Position numbers and translations under genes: made by a program
Part shown: piece after piece, positions 14,112 through 20,402 of the stretch
Position numbering within the stretch: the stretch's first letter is position 1
Layout of the letters: each line of letters begins with the position of its first letter
Source: JALEVB01 sp022768265
GTDB lineage: Bacteria; Bacillota_I; Bacilli_A; Erysipelotrichales; Erysipelotrichaceae
Direction: 5' to 3'
Assembly (NCBI GenBank): GCA_034168985.1
Contig: JAXFJE010000002.1
Span: forward strand, 1-20,402
Length of the DNA: 20,402 bases
The notes under the pieces: generated by a model
The model's database searches: none
What the model was told of the DNA's origin: nothing
What the model saw: the letters and a program-made list of their open reading frames with translations, nothing else

Positions 14112-16064
14112 ATGTTAGAAAAATTAAGTTTATCTTTATTTTATGATACCGAATTGATCTTACTATTACTATTATGTACATTAGTATTTTTTATCATAAC
14201 TCTAATTTTTACACGGATACCCAATAAAAAAAATGATACAGAAAAAAGCGAAAAAAAACATAGCTTTTACAAAAGCAAAGCATCAATAAAACTAAATAAA
14301 AAAGATGCTTATATCATTTTATTGGTCACTTGTTTTTATGCCATCATCTCTTTGCATGAGCTAGGATCGACCATCATGCCATCAACCTATTGGCAACCAA
14401 CAAACAAAACGCAAAGCGTGGTCTTTGAATTAGCAGATCCTTCTTTTAACGATATCTATATCATTGGTCAAGAAGGCGATAACAACAATACTTTTGAAGG
14501 CTATCAACTAGGTTTTCATGATCTAAAGATCTATGGTAGCAATGATGCTACTAACTACGAATTGATAACGACCCTCGAAGATTACTCCTATTTACAATGG
14601 GAGATCATCAGCGGTGATTATAACTATCAATACATCAAGATCGAAACTAGCGATCTAAAAACCACGATAACCGAAATTGGTTTCCATCAAAAAGATCAAC
14701 AATCGTTCATCCCCGTAAGCGTCTATCAAGATATCGATGATCCTTTATACGATGCTACGCTAATGATCGATGAACAAGATGAGATCCCATTAAAACAAAC
14801 TTACATGACCAATACCTATTTTGATGAGGTGTATCATCCTCGTAATGCCACTGAAATTGTTGAAGGTCAACATATGTATGCCCATGTCCATCCTTTATTA
14901 GGAACTTCGATCATGGCCTTAGGCATCAAGATCTTTGGCGCAAACCCTTTTGGATTTAGGATCATGGGGGCGCTATTTGGCATCTTGATGCTACCATTGG
15001 TTTATGTCTTTGCTAAACGCATTTTCAACAAAACCTATTTTGCTGCGATCACGATGATCTTATTTGCTGCTGATTTTATGCACATTACCACATCAAGGAT
15101 CGCCACCTTAGAGCCATTTAGTATCTTCTTTATCATCGCGATGTTCTTCTTTATGAGCGAATATTATTATTCCTCATTCTATGATACTTCATTAAAAAAA
15201 CAATTTGCTTATCTAGCTTTAAGCGGTCTATTCATGGGAATGGCCATTAGCACCAAATGGACTGGTTGCTATGGCGCTGTTGGCTTAGCCATCATCTTCT
15301 TTACCAACATCATCAATCGCTATCTTGAATATCGCAAAGCCAAACAAATGATCGCTAACGATCAATTCCCAATGGCAGAAGATATCAATATGGCCCATAT
15401 GATCGTCAATAGCTTCTATGAAAAATTATTTAAAACGATCTTATGGTGTATCTTATGGTTTGTGATCATTCCCATCATCATCTACTTTGCTTCTTACTTG
15501 ATAACTCCTGTTTGGCGCGATGGCTGGTCAATCAAAAATGTTATCGATCAGATCATTTACATGTACGAATACCACATCGATCTAGAAGCTACTCACCCAT
15601 TTGAAAGTGTCTGGTGGCAATGGATCCTAGATATCCGTCCTATCTGGTATTACACTGGTCATGAAGGCAATATCTATCATACCATCAGCTGTCTAAACAA
15701 CCCACTGATCAACTGGGTAAGTGTCATAACCCTACCTTTGAGCGCCTACTTTACCATCCGTTATCGTAACCGTACAGGCTTTTTCATCCTTGTTGGTTAT
15801 CTAAGCAATTTAGCACCATGGTTTTTAGTAACTCGCTGTGTCTTTAGTTATCACTATTACCCTAGCGTGATCTTCATGATCTTATCTATAGTATTCATCA
15901 TCAAGATCATTCTGCAAAAACATCCTAAAATGGAGAAATATGTTAATTTCTATATCATCGCTGTTGTAATTTGTTTTATTATCTACCTACCAATAACTTG
16001 TGGTTTTGGTACAACCTATGAATTTTCACAATTCTTAGAAATCTTCCCAAGCTGGAATTTCTAA
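14112..16064 (+). CDS. PMT-family (GT39) membrane glycosyltransferase with inserted discoidin-like domain
   Basis: 650 residues, GT-C fold. Membrane segments lie near 14-33 and 66-83, and about ten more follow from residue 265. The catalytic Asp-Glu pair of protein O-mannosyltransferases is at 238-239 (TYFDEVYHPRNA), followed by HVHPLLGTSIMALG (258-271), the family's P-P/L-x-G loop, and TKWTGCYGAVGL after helix 5. The family moves mannose from a polyprenyl phosphate to Ser/Thr of secreted proteins, or serves related lipid-carrier glycosylation. Unusually, residues about 90-205, between the second helix and the catalytic loop, form a beta-rich region (VFELADPSFNDIYIIGQ..., FHDLKIYGSND, YIKIETSD) resembling a discoidin/F5-8C carbohydrate-binding fold. 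It would sit outside the cell next to the active site. An extra N-terminal helix with a Lys/Glu-rich cytosolic loop (37-64) precedes this. Monocistronic. Donor sugar and acceptor are inferred only at family level. Confidence 0.85.
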   Translation: MLEKLSLSLFYDTELILLLLLCTLVFFIITLIFTRIPNKKNDTEKSEKKHSFYKSKASIKLNKKDAYIILLVTCFYAIISLHELGSTIMPSTYWQPTNKTQSVVFELADPSFNDIYIIGQEGDNNNTFEGYQLGFHDLKIYGSNDATNYELITTLEDYSYLQWEIISGDYNYQYIKIETSDLKTTITEIGFHQKDQQSFIPVSVYQDIDDPLYDATLMIDEQDEIPLKQTYMTNTYFDEVYHPRNATEIVEGQHMYAHVHPLLGTSIMALGIKIFGANPFGFRIMGALFGILMLPLVYVFAKRIFNKTYFAAITMILFAADFMHITTSRIATLEPFSIFFIIAMFFFMSEYYYSSFYDTSLKKQFAYLALSGLFMGMAISTKWTGCYGAVGLAIIFFTNIINRYLEYRKAKQMIANDQFPMAEDINMAHMIVNSFYEKLFKTILWCILWFVIIPIIIYFASYLITPVWRDGWSIKNVIDQIIYMYEYHIDLEATHPFESVWWQWILDIRPIWYYTGHEGNIYHTISCLNNPLINWVSVITLPLSAYFTIRYRNRTGFFILVGYLSNLAPWFLVTRCVFSYHYYPSVIFMILSIVFIIKIILQKHPKMEKYVNFYIIAVVICFIIYLPITCGFGTTYEFSQFLEIFPSWNF

Positions 16065-16073
16065 ACAAAGCGT

Positions 16074-16110
16074 ATTAAAAGCAGTTTCTAAAAAAGAAAC
16101 TGCTTTTAAT
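16074..16110. terminator. Bidirectional terminator between convergent genes
   Basis: attaaaagcagtttc (16074-16088) pairs over 15 bases with gaaactgcttttaat (16096-16110) around a 7-base A/T loop. It lies 10 bases after the PMT stop and 27 bases past the ABC gene stop, with A/T tracts on both sides, so it can serve both strands. Confidence 0.92.
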
Positions 16111-16136
16111 ATATTAGCTTTTACAAACAAAATGAT

Positions 16137-17837
16137 TTAATTTTCATTTTTTATGATACGGTTGATCCTAAAATTAGATAATTGCTTGCTGCTAATCATA
16201 GCGCTAGCTAAATATCCCCCCAAAAGCAATACGCCAATAATCAACAAAACTAGCTGATCAAGCTTACTTAAATAAGTGCCAAAGCCAACAAACAAGCTAA
16301 AACCTAAAATTACAAAAAGGCTATAACCTACTAAAAAACTTGTTGTTTTATAATAAAAATGATCATGTTGGATAGCCTTGCGATCACCACCAAAACTTAA
16401 TAATAAAGCATAATTTTTTAAAGCCTTTTGATTGCTTTTATGATTATATATGACCATAAACATGATCAAACCTAAAAAATAAAGCAGTTGAAAGCTATAA
16501 GCCATAACTTTAAATATCAGCATGTTATTCTTCATCTTCTGCCGCAATTCATAAGTAGGATGATAGATACTAACATCCTTTAATGCTTGATTATCTGCAT
16601 ATATCTGTTCGATATCATCATAAACGATATCTAGTTGCGCTTGGTTGCTCATCTGAGCAAGATAATCGCTGTAATTGATTTCTAACTTATCATTCTCTGT
16701 TACAAAGACCTGATCTATCGTATCAAGATTATAATAAATATTATTTTGTGTAGTATCTTCATCGATGATATCTACAACATAAAAGGTCACGATTCCCAAT
16801 GTGCCATCAACGCTCTCATAAACCAAATCAATTCCCTCACCAATTGCCACATCATCTTCTAGATTTTGATTAACGACAACTTCATCACCAACTGGATACT
16901 TAAACTCAAAATCATCATTTTTGACAGCTGGATAAATATTAACAATATAGTTTTTATCATTTATGATAGCCTCTTCAAAAGGAACGATCTTTACAAGATT
17001 GCTAGCATGAGCAATCTCAAAATCACTATATTTATCATAGATATTTACATAAAGCTTATCAATATTCAAAACATTTGATGAATTGCTAACATAAAATAAC
17101 TTTGCACTCAAAACATACATCAAAACTAACAATAACCCTAATAAATTTAATAAGATGCCAATTTTGAGTTCTTTTTTATATTGCAATTTTTTTATTATCT
17201 CTTTGACATCTAGCTTCAGTTGTTGATGCTTGGTTTTCAAACATTTCTTTTGCTCATGCAAAATTTGTTTTACTAATTGATGATCACAGATCTTATAGAT
17301 CACATCCACATATTCATTGATCAAATTAAGATCATGACTAACGATAATAACGATCTTATGAGCGGAAAGCTTCTTTAGATATTCCATTACTAATGTCTTA
17401 TTTTCTCTATCTAATGACTCTGTAGGTTCATCACATAAGATAATATCTGGATCAAGCGCAATGGCTCTAGCTATCCCTACTCTTTGTTGCTGACCACCGC
17501 TTAATTCTGCTGGATATTGATTAATTAGATCGCTCAAAGCCAATTCCGCACTGATTTGCTGAAAATCAACCATATCATTCAACAAAGTAACATTATCTTC
17601 TACAGTAAGCTCTGCAAATAATTGATAATCTTGATAGATCGTCGCTACATTACCATCTACCTTTATCGTACCATTGGTAACATCTTCACTTTTAGCGATC
17701 ATGCTCAATAAAGTAGATTTACCACAACCCGATGGCCCTACAAAAGCATAGAAACCACATTTATCGATCCGCAAATTAATCTTATCAAATATCAACTGTT
17801 GACCAAATGACTTAGAAACATTTTCCATTACGATCAT
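16137..17837 (-). CDS. MacB-like ABC exporter half, ATPase-permease fusion (canonical signature)
   Basis: 566 residues. The N-terminal ATPase carries Walker A GPSGCGKST (34-42), Q-loop Gln69, signature LSGGQ (112-116), Walker B IILCDEP (132-138) and the switch His168. The D-loop reads ESLD instead of SALD. A linker leads to a type VII (MacB/FtsX) permease: TM1 about 225-248, an extracellular domain about 251-438, TM2 about 440-464, TM3 498-521 and TM4 528-548. Such pumps act by mechanotransmission on outer-face substrates such as antimicrobial peptides, lipoproteins or cell-wall hydrolase regulators. GAGG precedes the ATG by 8 bases and overlaps the end of the upstream partner gene, which ends 5 bases away. 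The two products very likely form a heterodimer. Substrate unknown. Confidence 0.9.
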   Translation of the reverse strand: MIVMENVSKSFGQQLIFDKINLRIDKCGFYAFVGPSGCGKSTLLSMIAKSEDVTNGTIKVDGNVATIYQDYQLFAELTVEDNVTLLNDMVDFQQISAELALSDLINQYPAELSGGQQQRVGIARAIALDPDIILCDEPTESLDRENKTLVMEYLKKLSAHKIVIIVSHDLNLINEYVDVIYKICDHQLVKQILHEQKKCLKTKHQQLKLDVKEIIKKLQYKKELKIGILLNLLGLLLVLMYVLSAKLFYVSNSSNVLNIDKLYVNIYDKYSDFEIAHASNLVKIVPFEEAIINDKNYIVNIYPAVKNDDFEFKYPVGDEVVVNQNLEDDVAIGEGIDLVYESVDGTLGIVTFYVVDIIDEDTTQNNIYYNLDTIDQVFVTENDKLEINYSDYLAQMSNQAQLDIVYDDIEQIYADNQALKDVSIYHPTYELRQKMKNNMLIFKVMAYSFQLLYFLGLIMFMVIYNHKSNQKALKNYALLLSFGGDRKAIQHDHFYYKTTSFLVGYSLFVILGFSLFVGFGTYLSKLDQLVLLIIGVLLLGGYLASAMISSKQLSNFRINRIIKNEN

Positions 17838-17842
17838 AACGT

Positions 17843-19975
17843 TTACCTCTTAAATAATTTAACGCTCATTGTCAAGATCATTTCCAAGATCATCACCATG
17901 ATGATAGCTATACCAAAATAGACAAAATGATCGCTGATGATCAAACTATAACCAAATGTTCTAGCCCACTCGTTGATCTTTAAGCTAATTGCATCCTTAA
18001 CCATTAAACTAATTCCTACTGATATAATAATTACTATCAGCAGCTTAGCTATTTCAATTAAATTATTATGATATCCATACTCTTTAAGTAACTTTTGTTC
18101 TTTTAAAAAGACTTTTTTATTCATTATCAGATTTAAGAAGAACGTTGCAAATAAAACAACAATAACAGCTCCAACATAAGCAATCAACGCTTCATTATTA
18201 CGCTTTAATGCCACATTATCCGATGTAACCTTGCTTTTTTGCACAAAAGAAGTTTTTGTTAATCCTAGACTTTCATTGATCTTAGCACATGTCTGTTCAT
18301 AGTTAACATTAGGCTCCAAGATAAATTTTACATCTTTAAAATCTAATCCTTCACTAGCGATCACGGTACTAGCCAAGATCTGATCTTCCAAGATGCCTTC
18401 TTGTACCAAAGCTATACGCATATCATCATTATTCAAGCTGGTAATCCCTTTGATCGTATAGTCATAACTATCAAAAAAATCATAATTTTCCGCTGCAACT
18501 GCTTCACGAGAATCATCTTCTAATAACCAAATACTAGCCCAGGTACATACCTTTAATTCAATCTCAGTACCTATCAAATCTTCTATTTCTTCGATTCCCT
18601 TTAATTGTTGCCATAATTTTGCCGTTTGCATATCGATGATAATATCATTTGCTTCAGACATTGGTTCCCCATATAATAACGGGATATCCCACGAATCATC
18701 AACAACATGGAAAAAATTAAGACCATTTAGCGCTACTTCTTTATGAGCGTCAAACATTTTCATAAAATCTTTATTTTCATTATATTCATTAGCACTAGGT
18801 AAAACGATATTGCTGATAAAAGGAGAAGTTAACGGTTTAAAAGGATAACCAATACTTGTTCTATCACCTTCATCCACCAAAGTAGGCATACACTTATATA
18901 TCTTTTGATCCTTTCCTAATACTTCCTGATATAAACGATCACTATCGACATAATATAGATCATGATCGGTATTTGCTTCCACTGCCGCGATGCCATCCAC
19001 CTTTTCCAAGGTATCTACCAAACGATCATATGGAATATTATCATATTCTATATATAGTTTAGGAAAATAATCATCACGCAGGCCAGATTTAAATAGATGA
19101 TATCCATCTCTTAACTCTTGTTTGCTGATCATATTATCATTATATGTCACAACGATACTGTCACCTGAAGCAACCGTCTCCAAATAATCCGCTTCTTTAT
19201 TAACGGATGACAGCACATTGATCATCATATATATGGCAAGCAAACATATCGTGGTCAAAAAGATATTCAACACAAATTTAAAAGGACGTGAAATCAGATC
19301 TTTCAAGGCAAAGATGAGATTATTTTTAAGCGAAGGTTTTACTATTGCTTTAGGCTGCTTTTCAATTACTTCTTGATGTTCAAGCATCATATCTTTCGTG
19401 ATGCTACCTTTATCAATTTCAATCAATCTATCCGCATACTCATGTGCTAACGCAATATCATGAGTAATCATGATAACCAATTTTTCCCTAGCAATCGCCT
19501 TTAGCATTTTCATGATATTAACTGCATTATCATGATCAAGTGCTGATGTTGGCTCATCAAGGACCAACATTTGCTTATCATTGAAATATGCGCCTAACAC
19601 CTGCACCCTTCTTTTTTGTCCTTGAGAACACTTTTTTATTTTTTTATTTTTGATATCAGTTAAATTAAATTGTTGCAGATAGTCATTTACTTTTTGACTG
19701 TCATTACATACTAACTTTATATTATCTTCTACACTTAAATTTTCAAACAATTCAATATTTTGGGTCAGATATGAAACCGTAAGAGGATCATTGATCATCC
19801 CTTGATAATCATTATCAACTTGCGCAATGATATTTAATAATGTTGTTTTACCAGACCCACTAGATCCTAATATAATAGTCAGTCCTTGATCATCAAAATC
19901 TAAATTTACATTATCTAATGCCAAAACGGTATTATGTTTATTATGATATTCTTTACGTAAATTAATTATTTTCAT
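17843..19975 (-). CDS. MacB-like ABC exporter half with degenerate signature and large extracellular domain
   Basis: 710 residues. ATPase: Walker A GSSGSGKTT (37-45), Q-loop Gln72, Walker B MLVLDEP (136-142), D-loop SALD and switch His172 are intact, but the signature is CSQGQ (116-120) instead of LSGGQ. The permease has TM1 about 233-256, a 340-residue extracellular domain about 257-598, TM2 599-618, TM3 639-659 and TM4 684-704, the MacB-type four-helix plan. The extracellular part is nearly twice that of its partner and rich in acidic and aromatic residues. First gene of a two-gene operon: AGGGGTGG precedes the ATG by about 8 bases and an extended -10 promoter lies upstream. Arrangement and size recall Firmicutes peptide or bacteriocin export/resistance pumps, but no bacteriocin or two-component gene is visible. 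Confidence 0.9.
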   Translation of the reverse strand: MKIINLRKEYHNKHNTVLALDNVNLDFDDQGLTIILGSSGSGKTTLLNIIAQVDNDYQGMINDPLTVSYLTQNIELFENLSVEDNIKLVCNDSQKVNDYLQQFNLTDIKNKKIKKCSQGQKRRVQVLGAYFNDKQMLVLDEPTSALDHDNAVNIMKMLKAIAREKLVIMITHDIALAHEYADRLIEIDKGSITKDMMLEHQEVIEKQPKAIVKPSLKNNLIFALKDLISRPFKFVLNIFLTTICLLAIYMMINVLSSVNKEADYLETVASGDSIVVTYNDNMISKQELRDGYHLFKSGLRDDYFPKLYIEYDNIPYDRLVDTLEKVDGIAAVEANTDHDLYYVDSDRLYQEVLGKDQKIYKCMPTLVDEGDRTSIGYPFKPLTSPFISNIVLPSANEYNENKDFMKMFDAHKEVALNGLNFFHVVDDSWDIPLLYGEPMSEANDIIIDMQTAKLWQQLKGIEEIEDLIGTEIELKVCTWASIWLLEDDSREAVAAENYDFFDSYDYTIKGITSLNNDDMRIALVQEGILEDQILASTVIASEGLDFKDVKFILEPNVNYEQTCAKINESLGLTKTSFVQKSKVTSDNVALKRNNEALIAYVGAVIVVLFATFFLNLIMNKKVFLKEQKLLKEYGYHNNLIEIAKLLIVIIISVGISLMVKDAISLKINEWARTFGYSLIISDHFVYFGIAIIMVMILEMILTMSVKLFKR

Positions 19976-19998
19976 CGCTAACCACCCCTTTTTTATTT

Positions 19999-20007
19999 AT
20001 TATATCA
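19999..20007 (-). promoter_or_regulatory. Extended -10 promoter of the ABC operon
   Basis: The minus strand shows TGA followed by a perfect TATAAT (19999-20004), 24 bases before the ATG. No good -35 box stands 16-18 bases upstream, where the terminator hairpin of the preceding gene begins. Confidence 0.6.
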
Positions 20008-20023
20008 GTGTTGTTTGTTTTTA

Positions 20024-20054
20024 AAATAAAAGTAGCTTATCGCTACTTTTATTT
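20024..20054 (-). terminator. Intrinsic terminator of the right-edge gene
   Basis: aaataaaagtagc (20024-20036) pairs over 13 bases with gctacttttattt (20042-20054) around a 5-base loop. It lies 22 bases past the stop of the right-edge gene and ends in an A/T-rich tract on the minus strand. It separates that gene from the ABC operon promoter. Confidence 0.85.
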
Positions 20055-20076
20055 CTATTTATACTTATTTTAGTAT

Positions 20077-20402
20077 TTAAAACTTAATCATTTCATCAAC
20101 CTTATAATCAATCGTTCCATCTTCATGCAAGTAGCTAGGTCTTTCGTTGGAATTTTTGATATATTCATCATTAGGTGTTGTTAAAGCTTTGTAGATATAT
20201 AGTTTCCCTATCGTTGAATCTATTTCTTTTACAAAGTTTTCATCCCTTAAATCAACACCCGACAATTTTGCTTTTTCTAATTCTTCTGCTGTATACCATT
20301 GAAATACATAATCATCAGGAATTGCTATGCATTTAGAACTATCGATACAATCAGGATTGCTTGAGTTTATCTGGAAATAAAAACATCCTTGGCTTTTATT
20401 AT
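20077..20402 (-). CDS. Unknown protein, C-terminal 107 residues (5' end outside the window)
   Basis: An open frame enters from the right edge and ends at a TAA at 20077. I can read 107 residues, starting NKSQGCFYFQINSS and ending DGTIDYKVDEMIKF. A TTG at 20265 could be mistaken for a start, but the frame continues upstream without a stop and without a ribosome site there, so the gene is longer. Three cysteines near the visible start (GC, DC, KC) and a polar, charged composition without membrane segments suggest a soluble or secreted protein. A helix ELEKAKLSGVDL and a short strand KLYIYKAL are recognisable. I do not recognise the family. A proper terminator follows, so it is the last gene of its own unit and not part of the ABC operon. 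Confidence 0.7.
   Translation of the reverse strand, partial: NKSQGCFYFQINSSNPDCIDSSKCIAIPDDYVFQWYTAEELEKAKLSGVDLRDENFVKEIDSTIGKLYIYKALTTPNDEYIKNSNERPSYLHEDGTIDYKVDEMIKF

Noticed and set aside
20077..20265. A complete 62-residue small protein starting at the TTG at 20265
   Set aside because: The same frame stays open to the window edge and there is no ribosome binding site before the TTG, so this is the C-terminal part of a longer gene.
20077..20402. Resemblance of the cysteine pattern at the right-edge gene (C-I...C) to the tail of the 4158-4751 lipoprotein
   Set aside because: Only two or three spaced residues agree; there is no continuous similarity to support homology.
1..20402. tRNA, rRNA, riboswitch, CRISPR array, transposase or attachment-site repeats
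   Set aside because: No cloverleaf, regularly spaced repeat, transposase motif or long direct repeat was seen on either strand by eye; all spacers are under 210 bases and are explained by promoters, hairpins and ribosome sites.

Overview
The window looks like chromosomal DNA of a low-GC Bacillota (Firmicutes). Strong GGAGG-type ribosome binding sites, AT-rich spacers, short U-tailed terminators, PduL, DUF349 and MacB-like ABC genes together suggest a gut Erysipelotrichia-type organism (Coprobacillus/Erysipelatoclostridium relatives). That placement is an inference from style, not from a marker gene. TGA is used as a stop (blaI-like gene), so the genetic code is the standard bacterial one. No tRNA, rRNA, CRISPR array, insertion sequence or phage gene was seen.

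Left part (1-4150, all minus strand): a PepSY-like lipoprotein running off the left edge, a BlaI/MecI-type repressor with a BlaR1-like M56 membrane protease, and an XRE-TPR regulator. A promoter lying in an inverted repeat precedes the repressor. The protease has no penicillin-binding sensor and carries an unrecognised extracellular tail instead. This part uses AT-rich codons (ATA, TTA after GAT) and has few GATC sites.

Centre (4158-12676, minus strand): a tight run transcribed from an extended -10 promoter near 12692. It encodes flippase, three GT2 glycosyltransferases, a second flippase, a COG2509-type FAD oxidoreductase, then pduL with its own promoter, and a small TTG-started Ig-domain lipoprotein. 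Spacings are -8 to +15 bases up to the FAD gene. The cluster probably builds and exports a surface glycan. Neither a polymerase nor an initiating sugar-phosphate transferase is present, so the pathway is incomplete in this window.

Right of centre (12874-16064, plus strand): a DUF349 coiled-coil protein and a PMT-family protein O-mannosyltransferase-like enzyme with an inserted discoidin-like domain, each with its own promoter and terminator.

Right part (16137-20402, minus strand): two translationally coupled MacB-like ABC exporters, each with an N-terminal ATPase fused to a four-helix permease. They probably form a heterodimer in which one signature motif is degenerate (CSQGQ). An incomplete unknown gene runs off the right edge.

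The points most worth a second look are the sensor-less BlaR1 system with its promoter dyad; the small lipoprotein gene whose signal-peptide codons form an intrinsic terminator hairpin and whose stop codon lies in the loop of another; the possible non-canonical start of the TPR regulator; the sharp rise in GATC density across the glycan cluster; and the PMT with its inserted domain.
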